Source of the DNA: Variovorax sp. RA8
GTDB lineage: Bacteria > Pseudomonadota > Gammaproteobacteria > Burkholderiales > Burkholderiaceae_C
DNA: 64,000 nucleotides
Reading direction: 5' to 3'
NCBI RefSeq assembly: GCF_901827175.1
Contig: NZ_LR594663.1
Location: forward strand, 364,972-428,971
The notes beneath the pieces are model-generated. The model was not told where the DNA came from. It ran no database searches and saw only the letters and a list, made by a program, of their open reading frames with translations. This document shows positions 1 through 10,363 of the stretch, in pieces (position 1 is the stretch's first letter; the number at the start of each line of letters is the position of its first letter). The position numbers and the translations under genes are program-made.

Positions 1-1026
1 TGCTGCCGGATGGATGTCGATCGGGTATGCACCGGCCGCAATTGCATCGTCGAACTCGTACGGTCGAAGCAGTTCTTCGGCAGTCAGGACATGGTCGCCC
101 TCCATCCTGCGGGTTTCCCGCACCCCGATTTGCGTGCCGAACGCAATGAGGCGCCCGTGCTCACAGCCAGGCACAGCTGCGCGCAAGTAGCTCGCCGCTC
201 GCCAAGCCTGCCTTCGACCTTCGATCTCGGCGCGGCCGAGCGCGAGCGGATCGGTCGCGTCGATGCCCAGACGGCTGATGTTGAACCATCCGTCCGACGA
301 GAAGGGATCGCGTGCGGAGTGCAGCGCGGCACGGGCCAGATCGCCCTGCTCGTAACCGCGACGTGCCAGCGCATCGATCTCGGCGGGTTGAAGGGCGTCA
401 AGCCTCCCGAAGTCGATCGGCCCGTAGCGGAACATCATCGTGGCCGGCTGCAGTGCTTCGCCTTCATCCAGCTCGAGGAAGTTCGCGCCGGCGGATCGGA
501 GCGCATCCATGTCGCCTGACGCGTCGATCCGCACACGCGGCTTGATTGCCAACACGCCGCCTTTCGTCAGAACATCGGCGGTCTCCACGCGACGGCCGTG
601 ACATTGGACATCCAGCACGCCGGCGTGAAGCAAGGGCTGTATTCCGGCCTCGGTAACCATGTCGTCCAGCACGAGTTTCAGCACTTCAGGCGCGTACTCC
701 ACGCGATCCATCTTGTGTCCGGTCGACATCACAAAACAATGGTGCTCGCCGGCGGCACCGTAGCGCCGCAAGCGCTCGACCACCTCGCTAGCCAGCCCCG
801 CGACGACCCTGCGGCCGTTCACCGTTTGCCAGCTGTTGAACTGGGCCACTGCACCCGCCGTTGCGTTGCCGCCGAGGAAACCGTAGCGCTCCAGCAGCAC
901 GACATGCGCACCGTGCCGAGCGGCAGCCACTGCGGCCATCGTGCCCGCAACGCCGCCACCGCATACCAGCACGTCGCAGTGCAGCAACGATGTCGATCCA
1001 CGCGATCGGGTTGTCGAGCCGGACAT
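1..1026 (-). CDS. FAD-dependent oxidoreductase (partial, runs off left edge)
   Basis: An open reading frame runs from an ATG at 1026 to the window edge without a stop, giving 342 residues and no C-terminus. The N-terminal part has a Rossmann FAD-binding glycine motif (CDVLVCGGGVAGTMAA, about residues 17-32), followed about 17 residues later by an acidic LLERYGFLGG segment. This is the arrangement of the FAD_oxidored family, in which substrates vary widely. No substrate can be assigned. The start codon lies directly beside a transposase remnant, so the native promoter was probably lost or replaced. The glycine motif and the length support a real gene; the function beyond FAD-dependent oxidoreductase is not supported. 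Confidence 0.75.
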   Translation of the reverse strand, partial: MSGSTTRSRGSTSLLHCDVLVCGGGVAGTMAAVAAARHGAHVVLLERYGFLGGNATAGAVAQFNSWQTVNGRRVVAGLASEVVERLRRYGAAGEHHCFVMSTGHKMDRVEYAPEVLKLVLDDMVTEAGIQPLLHAGVLDVQCHGRRVETADVLTKGGVLAIKPRVRIDASGDMDALRSAGANFLELDEGEALQPATMMFRYGPIDFGRLDALQPAEIDALARRGYEQGDLARAALHSARDPFSSDGWFNISRLGIDATDPLALGRAEIEGRRQAWRAASYLRAAVPGCEHGRLIAFGTQIGVRETRRMEGDHVLTAEELLRPYEFDDAIAAGAYPIDIHPAA

Positions 1027-1029
1027 CTC

Positions 1030-1365
1030 AATCTGCCTACAAGCAGTCGCGCAAGGACAGGAAGAAGGTTGAGATGCTGTTTGCACACCTCAAGCGCATC
1101 CTCAAACTGGATCGGTTGCGACTGCGTGGGCTATCGGGTGCGCAAGACGAATTCCTGCTAGCGGCAACCGCTCAGAACTTGAGGCGCATGGCGAAGCGCT
1201 TGGTACCAAGCGGGCAAGTGATGCAGTTCAGGCCGGCATGAAAGGCCCCGAAAAGGACCTCGCGTCAAACTAGATCCAGCGACGAACTCGAAACCCATCA
1301 AAAAGTACGGAGCCTCGCGCGCAGCGCAGCGATGATGACGAGTTTTTCAACAGAATTGGCCGACT
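1030..1365 (+). mobile_element. IS5/IS1182-type insertion sequence remnant (3' end)
   Basis: From about 1030 to 1241 the plus strand encodes only the C-terminus of a DDE transposase, recognisable from the run KQSRKDRKKVEMLFAHLKRI followed by the segment ending AQNLRRMAKRL. Upstream of this the frame belongs to the antisense strand of the FAD oxidoreductase, so the 5' two-thirds or more of the transposase is gone. The sequence at about 1339-1365 (GAGTTTTTCAACAGAATTGG) resembles the terminal inverted repeat of such elements. The element is a dead fragment whose left junction falls at the start codon of the neighbouring oxidoreductase. Confidence 0.65.
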
Positions 1366-1394
1366 GCCGGCGGTCAAGTCTTCGTCAGCGCTCG

Positions 1395-1787
1395 TCAGGT
1401 GGATGGCCTGGGCAACCCGTAGCCCAACTCCCGCTCGTGCCGCATCGAGAGCAGTACCACGTCTCCCTCAGAATGTGCGTATAGCAAGACGTGGCGAGCC
1501 AGCACCAGCTCCCGCAACTCGGGCAAGCCAAGTGCCTGGGCAATTTGCCTTGCCTGTTCAGCTTGAAACTGTCCCCAGCCCGACTTGGCATCAAGGAATC
1601 GAGCAGGCCGCCCGCTTGTGGGTGCGAATGAAAGAAGCGCCCGCGCTTTGACCACTTCAGCCTGCAATTTCTTGAAGCGCACAGGCGCAGAAGCGGCGTC
1701 CTGCTCCTCCATGAAGCTACGCGCAGCGTGCAGGCACACCAGAAAGTTCGGGACCGCCCGAACCCTTGCGTTGACGGGAATGCTCAC
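1395..1787 (-). CDS. RelE/ParE-type toxin-like protein
   Basis: A 130-residue protein that starts inside the end of the upstream Phd-type gene (4-bp overlap, ATGA), the usual layout of a type II toxin-antitoxin pair with the antitoxin first. The middle and C-terminal parts (aligned strands around RELVLARHVLLYAHSEGDVV and VLLSMRHERELGYGL) look like the RelE/ParE fold, which inhibits translation by mRNA cleavage (RelE) or poisons gyrase (ParE). I cannot tell which from the sequence. The family call rests mainly on genetic context, size and the short C-terminal strand pattern, so the enzyme type is uncertain. Confidence 0.6.
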   Translation of the reverse strand: MSIPVNARVRAVPNFLVCLHAARSFMEEQDAASAPVRFKKLQAEVVKARALLSFAPTSGRPARFLDAKSGWGQFQAEQARQIAQALGLPELRELVLARHVLLYAHSEGDVVLLSMRHERELGYGLPRPST

Positions 1788-2077
1788 GGCGCCGGTGCGA
1801 CGCCGAGTGCCTGGTCCAGTTCCTCGTCAGACACGAACTGTCCTGCCAAGGCCTGCCGCAGGCCGGTGATGGCGTCTTCAGCCAGCACAAGGCTGGCGTG
1901 CTCCGACTCGAGGGCATGGTAGTAGTCCAGCCGGCGCGCATCGACCAAGGCAACGTAGCTCGCCCCGTTCTTCGTCAGCACCTTCTCTGAGCCGCTGCCG
2001 ACCACGTCTTCGGCCAGTTCGGTGAGCCGGGCGCGCGCTTCGCTGATGGGAACAATGTCTGATGCTCTCAACGCCAT
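1784..2077 (-). CDS. Phd/YefM-type antitoxin
   Basis: A 97-residue protein beginning MALRASDIVPISEARARLTE. This matches the Phd/YefM N-terminal DNA-binding region (a short strand, then a helix carrying the SEARARL pattern), followed by VLTKNGASYVALVDARRLDY, typical of the second strand and helix. The acidic C-terminus would wrap around and neutralise the toxin. It overlaps the downstream RelE-like gene by 4 bp, which implies coupled translation. Members of this family usually repress their own promoter with the toxin as co-repressor, so an operator is expected in the short AT-richer stretch at about 2078-2120. Confidence 0.78.
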   Translation of the reverse strand: MALRASDIVPISEARARLTELAEDVVGSGSEKVLTKNGASYVALVDARRLDYYHALESEHASLVLAEDAITGLRQALAGQFVSDEELDQALGVAPAP

Positions 2078-2254
2078 ATTGCAGTATCCGTTAAGGTTTG
2101 CTTTAATGCCAGTCTAGCAGCCAAACCTGTACCCTGCAATCGCCGCCGGAGATGTTCGGCCCTGCGGAAGTCCGTGGTTGGCCGACTGTAGCCGCCCAGG
2201 CTGCCATCGTGAATGGACCTGAGCCGACAAGCCCTCCTCCAACTCCCGCCGTCT

Positions 2255-2605
2255 TTACGGTGCAAGGACGACGAAAGCCTGCAGTTCGGCCATCTTGCCA
2301 TCACGGAATCGCCAGACATCGCAGTATGCATGAGGGCGTGTGTTCCCCTCCTCGTCCGTCAACGTGATCTCGCCGAGTGCGGCAACGAAGTCGCCGTCGC
2401 CGATCATGTGGTGAACCTGGAAGCGGGGCGGCTCTTTGTACGTTACGGCCATCCACTCGCGAACGGCCTGCTTGCCTCGCAGGATCGTGTCACCCACGAA
2501 GTTCCAGACGGTGTCTTCGGTGCAGAACTTCAAGAATCCTTCGAAGTCGCCATCCATGATGGCGGCGTTGGCGGTCGCGAGGATTGTCTTGTGATCTTCG
2601 GGCAT
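2255..2605 (-). CDS. SnoaL/NTF2-like family protein
   Basis: A 116-residue protein with the NTF2-like cone fold pattern: a helical start (DHKTILATANAAIMDGDFEG), then FCTEDTVWNFVGDTILRGK, and a final series of beta strands with the conserved YCDVWRFRDGKMAELQAF. Such proteins include ketosteroid-isomerase-like enzymes, SnoaL cyclases and many uncharacterised dimers; no activity can be assigned. I chose the internal ATG at 2605 because GGAGA lies 9 bases before it; an ATG at 2623 would add six residues. It stands alone on the minus strand. Confidence 0.7.
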   Translation of the reverse strand: MPEDHKTILATANAAIMDGDFEGFLKFCTEDTVWNFVGDTILRGKQAVREWMAVTYKEPPRFQVHHMIGDGDFVAALGEITLTDEEGNTRPHAYCDVWRFRDGKMAELQAFVVLAP

Positions 2606-2822
2606 TTCAGCGTCTCCATCCATGAATGGCGGTGGGGGCCCGCGCGTGTGATCAATGAATCAGGCCCGTGACGTGCATTTCGAACCGGCCCGAAATCACA
2701 TTTTGGCAAGCCCAAACAATCGCGGCCCGAGGAAGGAGCAATGGAACGAAAACCAGCCCAAGCGAGGAGCTGCTGCGCGCGAATCGTGAGCTCCGTGACG
2801 ACAGGTTCTGGCCGAGAGGAGG

Positions 2823-3146
2823 CTAGCCCTTGTCGCGCGACCGCTCACTGCTCTTGTCCCAGAGCACCACATGATTGAAGTCGGTCGCAAGGAGATGCAA
2901 GAGCCTAAGAAACGGCGACGGTACGGCATATGCAACCGCCATCCCCGCGCCTATAAACGCAAGGCTCATCGTGGCCAAGAAATCATACCCACGGTCTGGA
3001 ACGAACTGCAGCAGCACTATCGTCGCGAACGCCGACGGAAACGCGGACACCTTGGCCGCAAGAGCCCGCGCCTTGTTTCCTTTGGAGCAACTCGCGAGGT
3101 GTCTCAGCTTGGCGCGAAACGCGGGTGTGAAAAGAATCCAGTCCAT
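2823..3146 (-). CDS. Hypothetical small membrane protein
   Basis: A 107-residue reading frame with a basic N-terminal third (RAKLRHLASCSKGNKARALAA) and a hydrophobic middle (FATIVLLQFVP, then FLATMSLAFIGAGMAVAYAV) that could form one or two membrane helices. I do not recognise the family. No strong ribosome-binding site is visible and neighbouring frames are also open, so the coding assignment is moderate to weak. Confidence 0.4.
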   Translation of the reverse strand: MDWILFTPAFRAKLRHLASCSKGNKARALAAKVSAFPSAFATIVLLQFVPDRGYDFLATMSLAFIGAGMAVAYAVPSPFLRLLHLLATDFNHVVLWDKSSERSRDKG

Positions 3147-3228
3147 GATTTGACGTCGGCTTCAGGTCGACTGTAGCCTGACATGGGACGAGGCGGAAGT
3201 CAGCGCGGAAGGTCCGGTTGTGGCCGTT

Positions 3229-3690
3229 TCAGGCTTCGGGAGCATCGGCCGGAAGCACCCACGCGCGGAGCCAATGCTCGAAGTCTTGGGCCACTGTCTG
3301 AGCACTCTTGGTGTTGAGCTGGAAGCACACGACGGCCATCTCGCCAGACGAATCGGCCGATGCCAAATCGATGCAGTGCGGGGCGTCGCCGTCCGGCTGG
3401 ACGACCAGGAGCGTGGGCGGTAGCGCGAATTCATCGCGGGCCCGCATGGTCTCCCCAAACGCCGAGCCGCCCGAAAGGTCCATGGCGTCTCCATCCATGA
3501 TGCCGGCGACCTCGATGCCGTTCAGATTCAGCGCGCCCGTTGAGGCCAGGAACTGTCGGTAGCTGGGTGGCAGCCGGACCTCCAGCGAACGTTCGAGTGC
3601 TTGAATCTGCGCCTCATCCGCACCGCCAGCCGTCCAAACATCCTTGCCTTCCGCCATCGCGGCTTCGAGCCTCTCGCGCACAGTTTTCAT
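3229..3690 (-). CDS. SMI1/KNR4 family (SUKH) protein
   Basis: A 153-residue protein. The ATG at 3690 is preceded by GAGGAG at a good distance, which rules out the longer frame. The segment QIQALERSLEVRLPPSYRQF followed by LASTGALNLNGIEVAGI is the signature opening of the SMI1/KNR4 (SUKH) fold, and the C-terminus ends in a helix containing DFEHWLRAW. In bacteria SUKH proteins are often immunity proteins against contact-dependent or polymorphic toxins. No toxin gene is visible beside it, so it may be an orphan immunity gene or a housekeeping member of the family. Confidence 0.72.
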   Translation of the reverse strand: MKTVRERLEAAMAEGKDVWTAGGADEAQIQALERSLEVRLPPSYRQFLASTGALNLNGIEVAGIMDGDAMDLSGGSAFGETMRARDEFALPPTLLVVQPDGDAPHCIDLASADSSGEMAVVCFQLNTKSAQTVAQDFEHWLRAWVLPADAPEA

Positions 3691-3920
3691 GGTCTCCTCG
3701 AATGACTGGTTCTGGCCCGTTTGCGGCGGATGGCCTATGCACCATAGGTCGTCCCAGACGGGGGTCGGAGTTCCGGATTTCGCGCACAGCCTCATGGCTC
3801 CCCTCTGCGGGCGCTCGTTCGTCCGCGCTGCTGCGAACAGGTCCGCCACCGCCACCCCCTGCCCCGCGCCCGGCTGGACCGGCCGCCCTGCATTCGCGCG
3901 TGAACATCACGGCGCCCCGG

Positions 3921-4316
3921 TCACCGGATGGCAAGCAGGGCTTGGATTCCGGCGGCTGCGACGAGCACTCCGATGCCAAGGAACCCGAAGGCTGCGGGCG
4001 TGCGCGTGGCGGGTTGGACGGCCAGTGCCAACATGCATCCGACCAGCAGGAAGGGAAGCGGCACGAAGACGGGGAGCGACAGCAGCATCGTGGCCGCCAG
4101 CGCACGCCAAGCTGCGGCCCCTCCGGGGTCGGTCCAGGGCAGGCCGATGAGCGGAAGGACGGCGACCACCATGCATAGAAAAAAGCCCGGAAAAAGCCAG
4201 TCCCACGGTGTCCCCCTCGCGCTTCGCACGACGACCGGCTGCTTGGCGGCAGCGCCGGCATCACCGGTCCGCGAAGGGGCGGTGTTCTGAGCGGATGTGG
4301 CGGCATGCGTTGTCAT
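3921..4316 (-). CDS. Hypothetical membrane protein
   Basis: A 131-residue protein starting at MTTHAATSAQ, with a polar Ala/Thr-rich N-terminus and about three hydrophobic helices: GFFLCMVVAVLPLIGLPW, LAATMLLSLPVFVPLPFLLV with its continuation, and FLGIGVLVAAAGIQALLAI. I do not recognise the family. A much longer upstream in-frame extension is rejected because it is Arg/Gly-rich with no other coding signs. The gene could be a small accessory membrane protein. Confidence 0.5.
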   Translation of the reverse strand: MTTHAATSAQNTAPSRTGDAGAAAKQPVVVRSARGTPWDWLFPGFFLCMVVAVLPLIGLPWTDPGGAAAWRALAATMLLSLPVFVPLPFLLVGCMLALAVQPATRTPAAFGFLGIGVLVAAAGIQALLAIR

Positions 4317-4444
4317 GCCCCGCATGTTGCAGTGGCGCACGGCGCGCGGACCCGATTTCCCGCCGCAGTATCGCCTTGCGGTACTCGGCGTCGCAACCCC
4401 GGACCCGGCAGCTCTGAGTCGCCCCGGATGAGCGCGGCGCGCCC

Positions 4445-4948
4445 CTATGCCGTCAGGGACTCCAGGGATTGGCCGGCTGCGAGCGCTTCCTTGAGCCACC
4501 GCGGCTTGGGCCCGCGTCCGCTCCAGGCATTGCCGGCCTGGTCGCGGTAGCGCACTTGCGAAGCCACCTTCTTCTTCCCCGCACCTCGGCGGCCGGAAGC
4601 GGCTGCATCGACCTTGCCCGGCTGCGTGCGGAACGCACCGATGCTGCGGCCGCCATCGATGGCCTCGCGCAGCCAGCGCGGGCGAGGACCGCGCCCAGAC
4701 CAGGTGTTGCCCTTGCCGTCCGCGTAGCGGGGGGACGCGCCAGCGCCGGTGGCAGAGTCGGCGCGGGCCCCTGACCGCCCGGGCTTCGAGGTGCTGCCCA
4801 GACCGAGCTGCTCCGCAGTCAGGCCGTAATGCGCGATCGCGACCTTGATGCGCGCCACCACGCCTTCTGCCTCCTTCTTGCGCAGCTTGTCGGCCTGGCG
4901 CTGAAGTGCCTCGATCTGCCTCTGGATCTTTTGATAACTCTCAGTCAT
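4445..4948 (-). CDS. H-NS family nucleoid protein with two C-terminal DNA-binding motifs
   Basis: A 167-residue H-NS-type xenogeneic silencer. The N-terminus (about residues 1-40, QKIQRQIEALQRQADKLRKK) is a coiled-coil oligomerisation segment. The C-terminal H-NS DNA-binding signature occurs twice, at about residues 75-93 (core TWSGRGPRPRWL) and 134-152 (core AWSGRGPKPRWL), joined by a basic Ala/Lys-rich linker. Ordinary H-NS/Bv3F proteins are about 95-130 residues with one motif, so this is a tandem variant. Plasmid-borne H-NS proteins commonly quieten AT-rich acquired DNA, which fits the mobile content of this replicon. The ATG at 4948 is preferred over a TTG two codons earlier. Confidence 0.85.
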   Translation of the reverse strand: MTESYQKIQRQIEALQRQADKLRKKEAEGVVARIKVAIAHYGLTAEQLGLGSTSKPGRSGARADSATGAGASPRYADGKGNTWSGRGPRPRWLREAIDGGRSIGAFRTQPGKVDAAASGRRGAGKKKVASQVRYRDQAGNAWSGRGPKPRWLKEALAAGQSLESLTA

Positions 4949-4968
4949 TGGCAACTCTGGTGGATTGA

Positions 4969-7339
<2,371 letters not shown>

Positions 7340-7340
7340 G

Positions 7341-8210
7341 ATGGCCGACGCCGCGAACCGCCGCGGGGCGGCACTCATGACCTTCGCCATGGCGTGCTAC
7401 GTGCTCAACGATGCCTGCGTGAAGCTCACCACCGACCGGCTGCCGCCCGGCCAGGTCCTCGCCGTGCGCGGCATCTTCGCGGTCGCGATCCTGTTGGCCA
7501 TCGCCGTCGCCCTGCACCGGCTGCAGGGCGACTGGCGCACGCTGCGGCGCCCGCTGGTGGCCTTGCGCTGCGCGCTGGAACTCGCCACCGCGCTCGCCTC
7601 GGTGATCGCGTTGGCACTGGTGCCGCTCGCCCTCGTCACCTCGATCATGATGACGGCGCCGCTGATGATCTCGATCGCAGCCATGTCCCTCGGCTGGGAG
7701 CGCTGGCACGCCCGCCGGCTCGCCGGCACGCTGGCCGGCCTGCTCGGGGTGCTGGTCATCGTGCGGCCGCAGCACGGTGCGGCATCGCTGCCCGCCTGGG
7801 GCGCCGCGAGCGCCCTGCTGTGCGCGGCCCTGCTGGCCGCGCGAGAGCTCGCAACGCGCCGGCTTCCCCTCGAGGCACCGTCATGGATGATCGCGCTGGC
7901 GGCCGCTGCTGCAGTCTGCGCGGGCGGCGCTGCGCTGGGCCTGTCCGAGCATTGGCCAACGCTCACGCGGAGGGAGGGCGGCCTGCTCGCCGCCGCGGCC
8001 CTGTTCGCCGCCCTGGGCAACTACGCCCTCATCGCCGCCTGCCGGCGCGGCGACCTCTCGGCGATCGTCCCCTTCCGCTACAGCAACATCGTCTGGGCGC
8101 TGATCGCCGGTCATGTGCTGTGGAGCCACACCCCGGACCTGCAGGCCTTCCTCGGCATCGCGATGATCGTGGCCGGCGGCCTGCTGTCGATGGGCGGCAG
8201 GCGCCCCTGA
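7341..8210 (+). CDS. EamA/DMT family transporter
   Basis: A 289-residue integral membrane protein with about ten hydrophobic helices arranged as two EamA repeats (residues about 10-140 and 150-285). The first repeat includes MTFAMACYVLNDACVKLT and LALVTSIMMTAPLMISIA, and the last helix GIAMIVAGGLLSMGG closes the second. DMT/EamA proteins export amino acids, nucleobases and other small metabolites. The ATG begins one base after the pabAB stop, so the two are co-transcribed. An exporter coupled to pabAB might release a p-aminobenzoate-derived product, but that is inference only. Confidence 0.82.
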   Translation: MADAANRRGAALMTFAMACYVLNDACVKLTTDRLPPGQVLAVRGIFAVAILLAIAVALHRLQGDWRTLRRPLVALRCALELATALASVIALALVPLALVTSIMMTAPLMISIAAMSLGWERWHARRLAGTLAGLLGVLVIVRPQHGAASLPAWGAASALLCAALLAARELATRRLPLEAPSWMIALAAAAAVCAGGAALGLSEHWPTLTRREGGLLAAAALFAALGNYALIAACRRGDLSAIVPFRYSNIVWALIAGHVLWSHTPDLQAFLGIAMIVAGGLLSMGGRRP

Positions 8211-8644
8211 CCCTCTCGACCTCGAACCTCGCAACCCGCCCTCGATGGGTCGTCGACGATCTCGCGCTGCGGCAGCCTGCCGGCATTCACCGGCCATTCG
8301 CCCGGATGCAGCATCCTCGCCTGCTCCTCGAAGAACCCACCTACGTGCTGCACCGCCATCTCCTGCCCGCTCCAGCACGCACGGCGATGTTCCGGCGCGA
8401 GCACGAGTGCTTCCATCTGTGATCGCCGTCCACCTGGCGCTACTGGCCGGGTAGCGCTTTTCGCCGGCCATCCTGTCGTGTTTCTTCGCCTGCCTGGATG
8501 CTCCTGCGGGCATGGGCGCTTCGGCCAGGCACCCGGTGTGCGGCGTGGACGACTGAATGCCCATGTAGTTCTACGTGCCGGGGGCGGACATGGCTTGGCG
8601 CAACGGCGTACCGCGCGCCGCTCAACCGAGGCCGGCCTCAGGGT
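8211..8644. other. Non-coding or decayed stretch between exporter and TetR gene
   Basis: About 430 bp with several overlapping open frames but no recognisable product. The minus-strand frame ending near 8416 (start MEALVLAPEHRRAC) is open but resembles nothing I know and runs into the antisense of the exporter. I see no RNA gene or clear terminator. The last 50 bp are AT-richer and lead into the TetR operators. Confidence 0.35.
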
Positions 8645-8683
8645 TTGTACGTGTGTTCAATATTTTTGTACAGATGTTCAATA
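8644..8683. promoter_or_regulatory. Two tandem palindromic operators before the TetR gene
   Basis: Two 19-bp copies, 8644-8662 and 8665-8683, share TTTGTAC-N3-TGTTCAATA and are spaced 21 bp, two helical turns. Each is itself an imperfect palindrome (TTGTAC/GTTCAA; the second has TTG.ACA..TGT.CAA). They end 8 bp before the ATG at 8691. This is what an autoregulatory TetR-family operator pair looks like; binding by the adjacent TetR protein is inferred from position. Confidence 0.7.
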
Positions 8684-8690
8684 CATTCCC

Positions 8691-9422
8691 ATGCACGCCC
8701 GCACCCTGCCCGTCAAGCGAAGCGTCCACCGGGCTGCGGCCGCCAGCGCCGAAGCGGCCCGGCCGGACCGGCGTCACGCGATCCTGCTGGCGGCGGAGAA
8801 GCTGTTTGCACAGCATGGCTACCACGCAGTCACCATCCGCCAGATCGCCGAGGAAGCCGGCGTGCCGCTGGCGCTCGTCGGCTACTACTACGGCCCCAAG
8901 CACGATCTCTTCCATGCGATCTTCGAGCACTGGAGCCACACCATTGAGGAGCGGCTGGCGGGCCTGAGGGCGGTACGCATCGACCCTGCGAACCTGCGCA
9001 CGCTGCCGCGCATCATCGGGGCCTTTACCGGCCCGGTGCTCGCGCTGCGCGCCAGCGCCGAGGGCGAGTACTACGCGCTGCTGGTGGCACGCGAGCTGTA
9101 CCACGCGACCGAAGAGGCCGACCGCGTTCTGCGCGGCTACTTCGATCCGCTGGCCGAGGCCTACATCGACGCGCTGCACCTCGCGCTGCCCCACGCGACG
9201 CGCGCACAGGTGGCATGGGCGTACCAGTTCGCGCTGGGCGCCCTGCTGCACCACCTGAGCGACAGCCGCATCGAACGGCTCTCGCGCGGCGAGAACCGGC
9301 GCAGCGATCCGGCCGCCGCACCGATGCTCGTGAACTTCATCGTTGGCGGCCTGCGCGCCGCGCTGCCGCGGCCCAAGGCACCGCCGCCCAGGAAAACCAC
9401 CCCAAGGAGACAGAAGACATGA
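8691..9422 (+). CDS. TetR family transcriptional regulator
   Basis: A 243-residue regulator. The N-terminal domain (about residues 25-75) has the TetR helix-turn-helix: RRHAILLAAEKLFAQHGYHA, then IRQIAEEAGVPLALVGYYYG and KHDLFHAIFEHW. The C-terminal ligand domain resembles the TetR_C group with the AEGEYYALLVARELYH helix. The stop overlaps the start of the downstream binding-protein gene (ATGA), so the regulator is the first gene of the importer operon. Two tandem operators immediately upstream suggest autorepression relieved by the imported compound or a derivative of it. The start at 8691 is preferred over longer in-frame options because they would cross the operators. Confidence 0.85.
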   Translation: MHARTLPVKRSVHRAAAASAEAARPDRRHAILLAAEKLFAQHGYHAVTIRQIAEEAGVPLALVGYYYGPKHDLFHAIFEHWSHTIEERLAGLRAVRIDPANLRTLPRIIGAFTGPVLALRASAEGEYYALLVARELYHATEEADRVLRGYFDPLAEAYIDALHLALPHATRAQVAWAYQFALGALLHHLSDSRIERLSRGENRRSDPAAAPMLVNFIVGGLRAALPRPKAPPPRKTTPRRQKT

Positions 9423-10363
9423 TGAAACGACGCTCCCTGCTGTCGGCGCTGGCCGCTGCCTCGGCCGCCGCGGCGCTGCCCTCGCGCGCACAATCCAACC
9501 CGAAGATCGTGTTCGGCTACACCGCCGTGTCCGACTTCGCCTCGGTCTTCGTGGCCGCCGAAGAGGGCTACTTCAAGAAGCGCAATCTCGACGTGGAGCT
9601 GAAGTTCATTCCGCTGAACTCCACCATTCCCGCGGCGCTGCAGTCCGACTCGCTGCAGATCGGCGGGCCGACGCCTTCGGTGTTCCTGCAGGCGGTGGAT
9701 GGCGGGCTCGACCTGGTCCTGGTGGCAGGAGGCGGGCTCACGTCGAAGACCATCACGGGCTTCGGCCTGGTGGCGCGCGCCGGCTCGGGCATCAAGAACG
9801 CGCAGGACTGCGTGGGCAAGAAGATCGGCGTGCCCGGACTCGGCGCGTTCCTGCACGTGACCTTTCGCGCCTGGCTCAAGGACAGCGGCGTGGACTACCG
9901 CAAGGTCAGTTTCGTCGAGGCCTCGTTTCCGCAGCATGCCGACCTCTTGCGCGGCGGCTCGGTGGATGCGGTGGTGTCGGCCGACCCGTTCATGAGCCGC
10001 ATCACCGAGAGCGGCGCGGGCTACGTGGCGTCCTACTACTCCACCTTCCTGCCCGAGAACAACCAGACCATCGTGCACGCGGCCAAGCGCGAATGGGTGG
10101 CGAAGAACCCGGGCGCCGCGCGTGCTTTCCGCGAATCGCTGGTCGAGGCCGCGGCCTTCATGCAGCAGCCGAAGAACGATGCCAAGGTGCGTGCCGCGAT
10201 CGGCAAGCACATCAAGCTGCCGCCCGAGGTGCTCGCGAAGATCCAGATCTCGCCGCCCGGTGCGACGGTGAACGAGAAGCAGCTGGGCTACTGGGTGGGC
10301 CTCATGAAGGACCAGGACATGCTCAAGACGCCGATCGACGTTGCGAAGCTGATCGCCAAGTGA
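9419..10363 (+). CDS. ABC importer periplasmic substrate-binding protein (NMT1/SsuA-like)
   Basis: A 314-residue secreted protein with an N-terminal signal (MMKRRSLLSALAAASAAAAL, cleavage near SRAQS). The mature domain starts KIVFGYTAVSDFASVFVAAE, the standard opening of NMT1/SsuA/TauA-type binding proteins, and contains the phrases LQSDSLQIGGPTPSVFLQAV and ADLLRGGSVDAVVSADPFMS of that fold. AAGGAG precedes the ATG by about 10 bases. It overlaps the TetR stop and is followed directly by the ATPase and two permeases, forming a complete importer. The family handles nitrate, sulfonates, pyrimidine precursors and aromatic acids. The two hydrolases at the end of the operon hint at an organic acid or aromatic breakdown product. 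Confidence 0.82.
   Translation: MMKRRSLLSALAAASAAAALPSRAQSNPKIVFGYTAVSDFASVFVAAEEGYFKKRNLDVELKFIPLNSTIPAALQSDSLQIGGPTPSVFLQAVDGGLDLVLVAGGGLTSKTITGFGLVARAGSGIKNAQDCVGKKIGVPGLGAFLHVTFRAWLKDSGVDYRKVSFVEASFPQHADLLRGGSVDAVVSADPFMSRITESGAGYVASYYSTFLPENNQTIVHAAKREWVAKNPGAARAFRESLVEAAAFMQQPKNDAKVRAAIGKHIKLPPEVLAKIQISPPGATVNEKQLGYWVGLMKDQDMLKTPIDVAKLIAK

Noticed and set aside
8111..8416. Minus-strand frame starting MEALVLAPEHRR
   Set aside because: Looks protein-like for 60 residues but matches no family and ends as antisense of the EamA gene.
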